The position numbers and the translations under genes were made by a program. Shown here piece after piece: positions 1-10,425 of a stretch of DNA of 64,000 nucleotides. How positions within the stretch are numbered: position 1 is the stretch's first letter; the number at the start of each line of letters is the position of its first letter. Origin of the DNA: Schistosoma haematobium (Eukaryota; Platyhelminthes; Trematoda; Strigeidida; Schistosomatidae); contig NC_067196.1 in the NCBI RefSeq assembly GCF_000699445.3, positions 86,728,364 to 86,792,363 on the forward strand, given 5' to 3'. The notes under the pieces were generated by a model that saw only the letters and a list, made by a program, of their open reading frames with translations, was not told where the DNA came from and did no database searches.

Positions 1-1210
1 TGACAATTAAATTAACCATCAGATTGTTATTTGTAATGTTGATCTCCTAAGTGTATCGAAGTTACGTTAATTTTGTCATATCAATAACACTAATTATATT
101 TAGTTGACATCAAATTTGTTTGAGAAATGTGGTTTGTTAACGATATTTATCAAATCTTAAATGGTGATCAATGATGAAAGTTATTATATCACAACGAACA
201 TTGAAATGGTAATTCCCGGAACTAAATCATTGACTTTTTTATCCTCTGAAGAAGTCACTTACACTGAGTTACGAAACGTCAGAAAATCTAAAAACTTGAT
301 TTTTCCACAAATCTATTATTTTTATTCTTATACTAATATCATATGGTTTACTATTCTTAATTTGCTTCCAGTTTATTACTTACGCTCTATCTTTGGGATT
401 GTTCACTTATAATTGTTATTTTTCATTTTATTCTATGATGCAGTCATGTATGTCTGTCTATAGGTCAATTCTATCTGAAATATAAATATAGTGGAGTCTA
501 GTTTCTACTTTTGAACTCAAGACAGAACATAGATAGAAGCTTGCTAATAACGGAGCAACAAGGAAATAGTTGTCAGCTCAAGGTCAATAGTGCTAAATGG
601 GCGTGTTGTTGCTTAATTTGGGGACACTAGGCGGTCGAGGAAATAGTGGATCTAAAATAGATCAAATCTGAATCAGATTTCTGATTATTGACTAGGCATG
701 TGATATTGGTTAATTTTGTCAAGACATTACGAAGTACACTATGCCAATGGCCCTGGATAAATCAATCAAAACTAAGGCCATGCTATGTATATTTCTGCGC
801 GAAATTAAAATCACAGTTCTGCATGCTTATATGTTGTGACTAACTAAATAGAAATATTAATAGTTGGTCACTAAAATTCTTGAAATTGATAAAAAAACAT
901 ATATACAATCCAACTAAAAAGTAAATATGAAATAATGCTTGAGTTAGATCATAAAAAATACTTGGTTCTGATGTAGATTGTGTGTTAAAGTACTAGGTGT
1001 GTTTCAGTGCATAATCAAGGGTGTTTGTGTAATTAGTAAGCATTTTCTTGTTCTGTCTCTTGACTATCACTATCAACCCCAAGTTTTTTTAAGTCTGTAA
1101 ACAAAAGGGTGGCAAAGCATTATTGCATTATAGCTGATTTCAGTTCATGATAAGTACCCTAAACTCGATTTGTAATTCAAATACACAGCCCTATTTTGAT
1201 TTCTATAATT
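1..1210. other. Intergenic or intronic AT-rich DNA, no gene seen
   Basis: No open frame here resembles a known protein. The longest (161-412, + strand) is AT-rich and lacks recognisable motifs. The stretch lies upstream of the two RIM exons and is probably intron of that gene, but no further exon could be identified. Confidence 0.5.
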
Positions 1211-1625
1211 TAATTTCATTGAAATCATGAACCGATCAGTATAAAACCACCATTGAAAACTAAAGAAATGGACGGCTATTTCTTACTAGTATGGGACTCT
1301 CTAGCAGTGTGCATCCACGACCCCGCACATGGGATCCAAACCCAGGACATTCAGTTGCGCATGAACGTTAAAACCCTATACCACTAAACCGGCATCTAAT
1401 GGTGTTAATGTCTACTTTCAATCAATCCACGATATTGATCGACCACATTCTATTGTCTTCGGTGGGTAACTGCCTCCCACCCGATACGGTTGAATTCCAT
1501 TTATCACAGCTTCTCACTAGAACCTTAAGAATTCCTTCTCGATGCTAGTCTTTAGTGAACATATGATAATTTTAGGTCTGAGGTTGTGAAGATTGTTGAA
1601 TTTCATTAAAATCATGAACTTATTA
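1211..1625 (-). mobile_element. Hammerhead/tRNA-like repeat, degenerate copy (H1)
   Basis: On the - strand this copy has a tRNA-like stretch with degenerate Pol III A- and B-box remnants (about 1340-1400), followed by a hammerhead-type segment at 1268-1318. The ribozyme core is damaged: the CTGAGGA box reads CTAGAGA and the GAAAC box is altered. The left end shares the 'catgaaccgat' terminal motif with other copies. Around 1586-1625 another left-end fragment of the family follows in the same orientation. It is a dead copy of the family described at 6565-7125. Confidence 0.65.
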
Positions 1626-1744
1626 TTTAACCCTAATTTTCCGTACTTTATTTAATTCCATTCGGTGAAGAACACCCTCTAGGTTTATATTCCTAACTCA
1701 CAACGTTAGCCTAAGTCAAAATATGTAAAATTAATTTTTTTTCA

Positions 1745-2278
1745 TTACTATAATGAACTTTTATTTATTTATTCATTTGAACACATAAATATTGGTACAT
1801 ATGTGTCACACAACTAACATGATTTGTGTGTGCGCTGTGATACTGCCCATGTGACCAAACTGGAGCAGGTGGTTTTCTTAGAGGGTCATACCCAGAGCCT
1901 TCGACCTAAATGTCTGACCCACCAGGCAGTGGAGCAACGTAAGGAGATGCAGTCCCATGGTCATGGTAGCTGGCGACCAATGATTGGTTCATACGCCATT
2001 TATTCCTTCAGGATCCTGGAGTCCATGTGCGCCATTAGTTTGGAATCAGGGTTTTCAACTTCCCTAGGTGGATCCTCCATATCCACCAACCCAGTTAAAG
2101 CGCCAGACATTCGCTTTTCGTCCTCTCAATTTCGTAAACAATAGTAATGCAGTGAGAGGGCAGTGAATAGGACTTCCCTGACAGTGGTTGTATGCACGTG
2201 GCCATGTGAGAGCATTTCGAGAGGGAGAACTGACTCTCCCCACCCTCGGTAGTACCAGGGCATTTGAATAATTTAACA
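1745..2278 (-). repeat. SINE-like interspersed repeat R1, near full-length copy
   Basis: This roughly 0.5-kb repeat recurs in the window at 14915-15225 (+), 26285-26800 (-), 28890-29195 (-) and 38561-38925 (-). Its 3' end, read on the - strand, is rich in AATAAA-like units and follows a 'tttatgtgttcaaat' block. The same block ends the RT-encoding element at 40230-41084, so R1 is probably a non-autonomous retroposon using that machinery. No intact protein is encoded; open frames on either strand are short and not conserved. Confidence 0.6.
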
Positions 2279-2824
2279 TGTATGAATTATTTATTTATAT
2301 CCAAAACATTATTCCACAGTAGTTTTATTACTTTTTATTGTTAATTGTTTTATCACTACTCACTATTTCTCGATTGGTTAATAAATTGCTCAAGGTCACC
2401 AGTACAATATACGGTAAGATCATAATTTATGAACTACCTTTGAGCGACTCTGGACTGACCTTGAAAGTATCTACCTACTTACCAGGGTTAAATGAGGGTT
2501 ATAAAGCAGTTTGAAGAATAAGGATTATGATTTACAGTTGATGGTTAGGGTTAGGAATTAGATTTAAAGTTTACAACACGAACTGATATCAACTAGAATG
2601 CTGAAACTGTATTTAACCAAATGAATGAGTGAATTTTGAGCCAAATTCCATGACCTGTTATCTTATACCTGATTAATTTTTCCATAAATTCTAATCTCGC
2701 TAAATTTTATTTTCTATAATTCTCTATGGTTTTTTACAATAAAACTGCCTTAACTGAAGAGTTCAATAAGAAAATTGTTGATTTTATAAATCCTTAAATT
2801 TACTTGCTAATAATATCAGTTTAG

Positions 2825-2961
2825 GGGTTGTGGAGATTTTTAAGTTTTTGATTGAGATCATGAACCGATTGATGTCAGATCACCATTGAAAACCTGGAAG
2901 CACTAGACGGCCGTTTCATCCTATTGTGGGACTCCTCAGCCGTGCGCATCCACGATAATAA
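2825..2961 (-). mobile_element. Hammerhead repeat, truncated copy (H2)
   Basis: The left end of the family is present, from 'ggttgtggagatt' at about 2825 through the CCTGGAAGC block, plus the hammerhead core. It is truncated at 2961, so the B-box and spacer are missing. Confidence 0.75.
2900..2945 (-). ncRNA. Hammerhead ribozyme core (H2)
   Basis: Read on the - strand: CTGAGGA box, stem II GTCC/GGAT around a 7-nt loop (one G-U pair), GAAAC, a palindromic stem III (ACGGCCGT) and GTC cleavage triplet. Stem I (GCACGG with TAGTGC) pairs only partly, so the core is conserved but activity is uncertain. Confidence 0.6.
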
Positions 2962-3099
2962 TATTTCGAAAGTGATCTTTACAATTTAACAGATACATTT
3001 GGTAGTTGTATATTGTTTGTGAATAGACTAAACCTAGAGAGCTGATGAATTTCGGATAAAGGCTATGTGGAATTAAGTTATTATTTACTTACTTACGTC

Positions 3100-3465
3100 T
3101 GTTACTCCTCATGGAGGAGCATAGGCCTCCCACCAACACCCGTACAGTAGAAACGTCTGGACGTTCGTATCGAAGATCCTGATTTTGATATTGGTTGACA
3201 GTTGTTTTGAGTTCCATATGTTCTTCAACCGTAGGAACACTGTCCTTTCTTTGCCAATCCTCACCTTCCCGTCTGCATCGAATTCTCCTTGCTCATTAAT
3301 GATGCTACGCAGATACATGAAACTTTACACCTGTTCCACAGCTCCTCCATCAAGTGTGATTGAGTTAGTCTTCACCGTGTTGTATTTGTGGACCTTGATT
3401 TTCCCTTTGTGTATGTTGAGGCCTACTGATGCAAAGGCTGCTGCTACACGAGTTATTGCTTAAAG
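3100..3465 (-). pseudogene. RTE-type retrotransposon RT fragment, internally deleted
   Basis: The - strand encodes the end of an RTE reverse transcriptase of the type often annotated in flukes as 'craniofacial development protein 2-like'. Recognisable blocks are SVGLNIHKGK, YLRSIINEQG, RIGK and LKNIWNSKQLSTNIKIRIF. After LLYG the sequence jumps to the C-terminal end of the element (WEAYAPP corresponds to the GGLCSS region), so a few hundred bases were lost before or after insertion. It is a dead fragment. Confidence 0.8.
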
Positions 3466-4270
3466 AAAAACATTAATTTGATTAAAATTTAAAAGCTACA
3501 CATACTAAGAAGAAACATAAAATGGGTTACATTTGAATCCTGGGTAGTTGTTCTTCTTTTGGTTAACTAATTAGCATGTTTTTATTACGTATATATCAAA
3601 CTATTGTTGTGTGCTATTTAAGTATGATTGTAATAGTGTGTTATCATTTTACATATTAATTATTTCACTTATGTAATCACATTAATTATTAATCTAAATA
3701 ATTAAGAGTACTTAGGACTACATATTTACTGTTAGCATTGGAAACTTGTAATAATGAAAATCAGTTTGACCTACCGACCAGTACAGTAAATGAATTAGTG
3801 GACATATTGTAAGTAGTATAGGAACAAATACAAAACTACCTTAGTTTTAGGTTAAGTAGTTCGAGGGAATCGTTAAAAAGCTTTAATCTTACGTTTCATG
3901 TTAGTTAGGCCTTGTCAGCAATAGATCATCAATTCCATTAAGATCTCAGATAAACCTTAAGGACGAATGCAGAATAGTACGAAACCTAGATCTGAGGTTT
4001 CCAAAAATACGACATCAAAACATAGTACATACAATGTTAAATAACTTACGGTAGTGGCCATATTTAAACTGAATTGATAGAATTCAATCACTACTGATGA
4101 CTAAGCAACCGTGACACGAGTAACTACTCCCTACTCATTCAATGTAAACCAGCTTAGTTTATTTTGAATATAAAGTGATAAAATTAAAACGCTTGAATAT
4201 AGGCCGTGTTACATGATATGACTAGTTGATAAATGAATATCTTTCTGGATACATATTCTTTTTTCCTCAG

Positions 4271-4616
4271 TGTTTATATGGGTCGTAATGAATCTCACGT
4301 TGGAGAATTTGTTGAAGGTCTTGGTCCAGGACAATTAGTTGGACGACAAGTACTTGGAATGCCCTGTCTTGGAGAAATACAATTAAGCTTTTATGATCGA
4401 AAAGGTCATTTAGAAGTTGAAGTAATTCGTGCTAGAGGTTTACAACAAAAAAATACAGCTAAGCCATTACCAGCTCCATATGTTAAACTACATTTATTGG
4501 AAGGTAAACAATCTGTAGAAAAATTACGAACAATGTATCCTCCAAGACGTACATTGGATCCACTTTATCAACAACAATTATGTTTCTCAGTTCCCTATCA
4601 TGGAAAAATTCTTCAA
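4271..4616 (+). CDS. RIMS: RIM (regulating synaptic membrane exocytosis) penultimate exon, first half of C2B domain
   Basis: RIM proteins are presynaptic active-zone scaffolds that bind Rab3, Munc13 and calcium channels; their C-terminal C2B domain binds liprin and phosphoinositides without calcium. This exon encodes 115 complete codons from 4272 and contains the linker motif GLGPGQLVGRQ and the C2B beginning GEIQL..YDRKGHLEVEVIRARGL, then APYVKLHLLEG and TLDPLYQQQL. These match the RIM C2B signature closely. The acceptor is ttttcctcag|t (4269-4270) and the donor is caa|gtgagc (4617), leaving a phase-0 junction. Earlier exons (zinc finger, PDZ, C2A) are not in the window. Which RIM paralogue this is cannot be told. 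Confidence 0.93.
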
Positions 4617-4679
4617 GTGAGCAACAAATTTCCTTTTCTTATTATTTTTTACTTAATACCATGTATCAGAAGGTGTTTT

Positions 4680-4895
4680 GTGGAGATTCTAGTAATTTCA
4701 ATAGTTGAGATTATGAATCAATTGAAGCTAGACCACCATGGAAAACCTGGAAGCACTGAGTTCGAATCCCGCGAGGCGGGGTATTGGGTACAGACTGCTG
4801 AGGAGTCCCACAATAGGACGAAACGGCCGTTCAGGGCTTCCAGGTTTTCCATAGCGGTCTTGCTTCAATTGACTCATGATCTCAACTATTGAAAT
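4680..4895. mobile_element. Fold-back hammerhead repeat, short deletion derivative (H3)
   Basis: Two arms of about 65 bp face each other. The left begins at the 'tttcaatagttgagat' block near 4698, and the right ends with its reverse complement at about 4893. Between them remain a B-box (ttcgaatccc near 4761) and one + strand hammerhead core. The roughly 265-bp spacer of the long form is gone. It lies in the last RIM intron. Confidence 0.75.
4792..4837 (+). ncRNA. Hammerhead ribozyme core (H3)
   Basis: CTGAGGA (4798-4804), stem II GTCC/GGAC, GAAAC (4820-4824) and a palindromic stem III with cleavage triplet GTT are all present. Stem I pairs only three bases next to the core (CTG/CAG), so self-cleavage may be weak. 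Confidence 0.6.
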
Positions 4896-6060
4896 TAATA
4901 CTATGTATTTAGAATTAGTGTGAATATTCTAATTCAGTGACTGAATTTCGTATATAAATCCTCTAACCAAGAAAATATGATCAAGAGTAAGGTTCTGTAA
5001 TGTAAAACAGGGTAAATATCAAGAATTTTTTCGATCTCAAATTGGTAAGTTCATGAAAGTTAGTTATGCCATGTAAAGCACAATCAAGAGGAAAATGTAT
5101 CGTAAATAAGACTAAAATTACATATAATTCAAATCAGAAGGTTACATCAGTAATGAACGGAAATAAATTCAACATTATTTTTCATAAATAAACAAATCTT
5201 TCAGGTTTGTTATTGTTTTAAGAGGCATTATGCACAGTTAAATCGAATTTAGGGAAAGAGAATTACAAGAATTCAGCTGATATTGAATTAAGAGTATATA
5301 GGTAAGTGAATATCATTGTTTACAATAAATCACTGGGACTGCTTGAATATTGGATGGAACTAGAAAAGAAGGCCCAGGACAGAGTGGGTTGGAGAATGCT
5401 GGTCTGCGGCCTATGCTCCATTAGGAATAACAGGCGTAAGTAGGTAAGTGAGCTTGAATATGACTCAAACTACTTGTTATCAATAAGTAATATGTCGCAG
5501 CTCACAAAAAACATAGACATAAAAATAATTGTAGTTATGGTCGACAACACATTTGGCTTAACTGAAGATTCACAGATTACATAAATAGATTTGATTAAGC
5601 ATTTTAAGAGTTGCTGATTAACTCCATGATAAATTTACATATAACCAGAATTTTTTAACATAACTTTTCATAGAAAGCTAATTAAAATGAATTCAATGTT
5701 GCTTATAAGCATAATTTACTATGGTTCAAGATATTTTTAGTTGGGACTCTCGTTATTCAAAAATAAAAATGGTTGAATTTACATGTAAACTTGTTCGATA
5801 AACCTGTAAAACAGGAAAATCTGACAGTCATCCTCAAAAAAGAAACTAAATAAACTCATTGTGATTAAGTGTAATTACTAGTTAACTTCAATAACTGAGT
5901 CAGCTAGTTACGTTATCGAATGAAGAGAATTTCAACAGGAAAACCTTTGTTTTCCACTTTCATCACTAGAGGTATATTAAATTAAATATTCTTCCGAATA
6001 TTATACGGTTCTTAAATATTCTTGGATGGAATTCATATCGAATGATCGAAATAATTATAT
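4896..6060. other. RIM intron sequence; one RTE 3' end fragment
   Basis: AT-rich intron. The only recognised piece is an RTE C-terminal fragment at 5346-5460 (+ strand), which encodes the [15 protein letters not shown] block followed by a short TAAG-type tail. Nothing else was recognised. Confidence 0.6.
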
Positions 6061-6076
6061 CTACAGTAACAGATGA

Positions 6077-6480
6077 ACTCCCGACCGTCGTTGCTACCTT
6101 GACGTGGTGATCGGGCTTGCCTATCGTGATCGAACTATACTGGATGGAACAATCGTTCCTTAAGGTTCTACCATGCCAGACAGGTCGGTTGAAGAGATGT
6201 AAAACTGAAGGCAGCGAACCGAACGTCTGAGGGCGAAATTGTACTGCCGACTGTACAGAGGTGTGATGGCAGTAAGGTGTTTCCTTCAGACAACCAGCGT
6301 GACAGCGATGCTGCCTTCCCATAAGGAGCGTTGGGTTAGAAAAGGTCGACCCTAAAAATGCTACACCTCGTCTCCATAAGAACCCTTCCATGGTGTGGGC
6401 AACCGAGAAGTGATAAGTGCCCACATACTTCTAACAGCACTCAAGACCACTGTATTCATAATCAACCTCCTGACTGACTG
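6077..6480 (+). mobile_element. Short RTE derivative: 5' head joined to 3' tail
   Basis: The 5' portion matches the head of the RTE element at 10426 (leader with ...tcgggcttgcctatcgtgat...), then skips the protein-coding body and ends in the TGAC-repeat tail (ctgactgactg). Flanks aacagatga (6068-6076) and aacacatga (6481-6489) agree at 8 of 9 bases and look like an aged target-site duplication. It appears to have inserted as a short, non-coding copy. A second example with a clean duplication is at 31557-32411. Confidence 0.65.
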
Positions 6481-6631
6481 AACACATGACCTGATGCACT
6501 TACATTCATCTGACTAAATGTAAAACATTGTCTTTAGGATTATCCGAAGAAATGGGTCTGTTTGGGAATTTTAATTTCACAGATTGAAATCATGAGTCAA
6601 TTGAAGCTAGACCACCATGGAAAACCTGGAA

Positions 6632-6677
6632 GCACTGGACGGCCGTTTCGTCCTAGTATGGGACTCCTCAGCAGCGC
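6632..6677 (-). ncRNA. Hammerhead ribozyme, best-preserved copy (H4 left arm)
   Basis: On the - strand all required parts are present: CTGAGGA, stem II GTCC/GGAC closing a 7-nt loop, GAAAC, palindromic stem III (ACGGCCGT) and a GTC cleavage triplet. Stem I pairs GCGCTG with CAGTGC over six bases, one of them G-U. This is the minimal-stem-III architecture known for schistosome hammerheads. Self-cleavage of the transcript is predicted but not shown. Confidence 0.75.
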
Positions 6678-6700
6678 GCATCCACGACTCCGCACTCTGC

Positions 6701-6712
6701 GGGATTCGAACC
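6701..6712 (-). promoter_or_regulatory. RNA polymerase III B-box in hammerhead repeat
   Basis: The - strand reads GGTTCGAATCCC, an exact match to the B-box consensus GGTTCGANTCC, about 25 nt upstream of the ribozyme. The matching A-box on this strand is degenerate. Confidence 0.6.
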
Positions 6713-6943
6713 CAGGATCAACTGGTTTCGCGAAAGAGCACAAAACCCATTCTGATAATAATCACCTGTTCACTAGTGACTGACTTCAGGAGATACTCCT
6801 GGAGTTCTAGTGAGAAGCCGTTACCAGTGGAGTTCAACCAAGTCTGTTTTGAGATAGGAACTCACTGAAGACAATGGTGTACGGTGACGCTACTTCGTGG
6901 ATTGGTTGAAGTTAGATATTAACACCGTCGGATGCCGGTTCAG

Positions 6944-6998
6944 TGGTCTAATGGTTAAGTGGTCACATGCGAGATCGGTAGGTCCTCGGTTCAAATCC
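6944..6998 (+). promoter_or_regulatory. tRNA-like Pol III promoter (A-box and B-box)
   Basis: A-box-like TGGTCTAATGG (6944-6954) and B-box-like GGTTCAAATCC (6988-6998) are spaced as in a tRNA gene. No acceptor stem or cloverleaf could be closed, so this is a tRNA-derived internal promoter and not a tRNA gene. It would direct transcription into the right-arm ribozyme. Confidence 0.6.
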
Positions 6999-7689
6999 CG
7001 CGGGGTGCGGAGTCATGGACGCGCGCCGATGAGGAATCCCATACTGGGATGAAACGGCCTTCCAGTGCTCCCAGGTTTTCCATGGTGGTCTAGCTTCAAT
7101 TTAACTCATGATTTCAACCTGTGAAGTTTCATTGCTGTTGCAAAGAGTGTGATTCTGAACTACTCTGAGATCCATATGTTTAAAACTTCTTCAGCTGAAT
7201 CACTTTTAAAGTCGACTTCATATACTGTATTTCACGACATATACCTCAGGAATTTACCTTGAGATGTGAATCACATTTCTTGTCTAGGAGTTTTGGTGGA
7301 TACAGTTGAGTATTCTTTTTTGGTTACATTTTCTGGCTTTAAACCATTATGTTGTAGTTTTGCATCCTTCTTCGTATACTCTGGTTTATGGGACCATCTG
7401 GTATCAGTGACCCTCAGGACTGAAAAATTAATCAAAGATGATTACATGATAGCGTACTTTGTAAATAAACTGCATTTATAGTATAAATGAATACTTATTT
7501 TCCCTTAATGTTATTTTTTGATAAATTATCTTGCGCAACCTCGAATGAGCAAATTCTTTGTATCCGCATAAAAATATATAAATAGGTTTCTTTATCTAAT
7601 AGTAGGGACACGACAATCAAAACTTATCAGCCGAACTTTTTGTATAGATTTCTTATAAAGGAAATTTCAACTTTAAAGTATTTGTATTG

Positions 7690-7935
7690 TCAACTGTCAC
7701 CGAACTACCTCACAAGGCAAGCCCTCACATGGAATCCTAAAAACCAAAGGAAGAGGGGAAGGAGAGGAAGACCAGAGAACACGTTACACCGACAATCGGA
7801 TACAGATATGAGAAGAATGAACAACAATTGGATAGAACTAAAAAGTAAGGTCCATGACAGAGTGGATTGGAGAATGATGGTTGGCGGCCTATGCTCGATT
7901 GGGGGTAACAGGTGTAAATAAGTAAGTACGTAAAT
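7690..7935 (+). pseudogene. RTE-type retrotransposon C-terminal fragment
   Basis: Encodes the C-terminus of a craniofacial-development-protein-type RTE polyprotein: LTRQALTWNP, KRGR.GRPENTLHRQ, DMRRMNNNW and GGLCSIGGNR, ending in a TAAG-type tail near 7920. The 5' part is absent, the usual outcome of aborted target-primed reverse transcription. It lies in the last RIM intron in gene-sense orientation. Confidence 0.8.
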
Positions 7936-8086
7936 AAGTTTAACCTAGAATGATGGAACTGTTCAGTGTTCTCCAATCTTCACTTATTACCTAATCAACA
8001 TCAGTTTATAATGAAAACTTGTTTGATTTTATCATTATTGTCATGATTACAAGTTTCACATCTTTTTTCGTTGTTGTTGATTATAG

Positions 8087-8584
8087 ATCAGTGTATGGGG
8101 TGAATATGGACGTATGGATAAGAAAGTATTTTTAGGAATGTGTGAAATTGTTCTTGATGATTTAGATTTAAAAACAGTTGTATTTGGTTGGTATAAATTA
8201 TTTGGAATGATTGCATCGAATGCACAACATCATCACCATCATCATCATAATAATCATAATCAAAAACAACAACAACAACAACAACAACAAGAAAGACGAA
8301 AAAGTTTATCATCTTCTTCTACACCATTAGATAATGCACAGAATATAAATAACAATAATAATAAATTAATTGGATCTAAACTTGACAAATTAACTAATCG
8401 TAGCAGTAGTATTAGTAGTAGCAGTAATCATAATAATAAAAATAATGAACGTAATAATCGAACAAAATCTAAATCCTCACAAGAAATCAATAAATCTATA
8501 CAACAATCAGGATTCAATAAAACTAATAATGATCGGATACAATCTAATTTGAATATGATTTCATCGAATTTAATAAAACGATAG
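8087..8584 (+). CDS. RIMS: RIM terminal exon, C2B second half and low-complexity tail
   Basis: The acceptor is ttatag|atc (8085-8086). The exon continues the C2B fold in phase with ISVWGEYGRMDKKVFLGM, then EIVLDDLDL and the terminal GWYKLFG, all diagnostic of RIM C2B. After the domain, where vertebrate RIMs have a short conserved tail, this protein has a run of seven histidines with asparagines, eight glutamines, then Ser/Asn-rich sequence, stopping at TAG 8582-8584. The tail is probably disordered and is trinucleotide-repeat-like at DNA level (cat, caa, aat). The preceding intron is 3470 bp. Assignment to RIM is firm; function of the tail is unknown. Confidence 0.93.
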   Translation: MSVWGEYGRMDKKVFLGMCEIVLDDLDLKTVVFGWYKLFGMIASNAQHHHHHHHNNHNQKQQQQQQQQERRKSLSSSSTPLDNAQNINNNNNKLIGSKLDKLTNRSSSISSSSNHNNKNNERNNRTKSKSSQEINKSIQQSGFNKTNNDRIQSNLNMISSNLIKR

Positions 8585-8666
8585 TAATTACATCAAATGC
8601 TCATTTATACATAGAGATAAATGAATAGAGAATGTTCTTTTATTAACTAACCCCCCCCCCCTCCAG

Positions 8667-8702
<36 letters not shown>

Positions 8703-10219
8703 TATATCATTCTTAAAACATATTTTTTCTATGGTAACTAACATGTTACAAATTATATATTTTTCATCAAAAAGAAAAAACAAAACAAAATGAACTATCT
8801 CGCATTATTTTTTTATATGAATTATATAATCCTTGCCTCGTAAAGTACAAATGGATTGGTCTAAGAGGTCACCAATTTACCTATGGTAATAGAGTATATA
8901 CACACACATATATACATATGTGTGTGTGTGTTTGTGAATTAGAGATAAAGCAGTAATATTGATTACATTTACTGAATAATAATATCTATTACATCTTTCT
9001 CTATTTAACAAGTAGATTAGAAGTACTATTTTCTTCAATTATAAATTTATCTATCTACCTATCTATCTTTCTTCCTTTCATTAATAGTTATCTATAATCA
9101 TCTAAACTCTTGCAAACATTTAATAACTTAGATTATTATTATTATTCTATGTAAATTTTAAAGTGAATTATTTCATAGATATTGAAAAGAACTATTCCAT
9201 GAACACATATCTTTGAACAATTTTTCATTACTAAAAAAAGAGAGAAAATATTCCATAACGATTTGTTATGTAATGAGTATTAATAGCCGAATTCTTTACA
9301 TAATATTTATTGAATCAATTTATAATCCTCTTATCGATCTATCTAATTAGTTATTACCCCCTTTTTTTTTTCTTTATAAAAAGAAAATATATACAAATAT
9401 ATCTTTCTTTTTATTTTTCATTCTTCATCGATAACTATACTTATTTATACAGATATAATAATTTATAGATTCTGGGGCCATTAAATTAATCATCTTCTTT
9501 TTTCCCTCCCCCCCTCTCTCTTTGATTTCCTTAAGATTCCATTAGAATTATTTGTAATTAATAATACACTTTATGTACTATTATTATTGTTGCTAAGATA
9601 TATTTGTTAACAGATCGTTTTAAAGTAAACTGAAATCATTCCATATAAATGAATATCTTTTATTAGTTCAACAGTGCCAATATATCTTCAAGCATAATTC
9701 CACCCCACCCCCCTCTCTCTCTCTTTTTCTGCCTCTGTCTTTATTCCCAAATTTTATCCTGTTCTACAAAATCTTCTATTCTTTATGTTTTAGCAAATTT
9801 TTCATTTAATTGTTCCTAAAGAATATTTAAAAAACAAAACAAAACTCCCAGTTGATCTTTATTTTCTGTTTATGATAAAATTTAGATTAGATTTCCTCAA
9901 TAGTTTAATTAAAATATAGTTTGTTTGTCTATTGGATTATGTAAGAAAAAACAATTGAAAGAAACAATTTTTAAAAAATAAAAAAACGACATGGAAACTA
10001 ATCACCCTGAATGTTTGTAAAGTCCTTTTTTTCATTTAACGATCACAGAAACAAAAATAATAATTTCGAAGTTTATTATGATCTGTTTTTTTTGCTTTTT
10101 AGTCAAACTGATTCATTTGTTAAATGAAAATGGTTTAAAAAGAGATAAGATACACATGAATATAGTTTAGATAGTCGAAATGACATCATGAACTAAAGGG
10201 TGAAAAGTACTGTATCGTA
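8585..10219. other. RIM 3' untranslated region and intergenic AT-rich DNA
   Basis: Contains a poly-C run (8651-8662), a TA microsatellite (about 8671-8699), a CA/TG tract (about 8900-8935) and pyrimidine-rich CT tracts near 9505 and 9712. An AATAAA hexamer at 9977-9982 is one candidate polyadenylation signal, but it is far from the stop and others may be used. No coding exon was recognised. Confidence 0.5.
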
Positions 10220-10224
10220 CTCCG

Positions 10225-10425
10225 ATTCAGTGGTTTATAATTATAATGTAACTTTGTCGAGTGTGAGGCACTTACCTGCCGAAGACAATGGAAGATGGTC
10301 GCCCAGTGTTGTAGATTGGTTGAAGTTAAATATTAACACCGTTGGTTAAGCGTTCGCACATGATCGAATCTCGTGGGTTTCAGTCTTACATGCGGGATCG
10401 TGGATGCACACTACTATGGATTTCC
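10225..10425 (+). mobile_element. Left part of a hammerhead repeat split by an RTE insertion (H5)
   Basis: Spacer and tRNA-like sequence of the hammerhead family (ggttgaagttaaatattaacacc, then tcgtggatgcacact) run up to the expected start of the ribozyme core. There the RTE element begins. The right part resumes at 14381. The first six bases of the right part (atttcc) repeat those at 10420-10425. Confidence 0.75.

Larger units (their letters stand above)
6565..7125. mobile_element. Fold-back element with opposed hammerhead ribozymes (H4, long form)
   Basis: Left (about 6572-6715) and right (about 6980-7125) arms are inverted copies with roughly 85-90% identity by eye over about 145 bp. Each arm holds, from the outside in: a terminal block, the CCTGGAAGC block, a hammerhead core and a Pol III B-box-like motif. 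The left arm encodes its ribozyme on the - strand, the right arm on the + strand. A spacer of about 265 bp lies between and contains a + strand tRNA-like A-box (6944-6954). The family resembles Sm-alpha-type hammerhead repeats known from schistosomes; the paired, inverted arrangement is what I see here. Confidence 0.8.

Noticed and set aside
161..412. 83-codon open frame on the + strand
   Set aside because: AT-rich, no recognisable motif, no splice context; expected by chance in this composition.
6940..7010. A tRNA gene
   Set aside because: A- and B-box-like motifs are present but no acceptor or anticodon stem can be closed; it belongs to the hammerhead repeat as a tRNA-derived promoter.
8088..8312. 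- strand frame rich in Val and Asp
   Set aside because: Antisense shadow of the CAT/CAA repeats in the RIM terminal exon.
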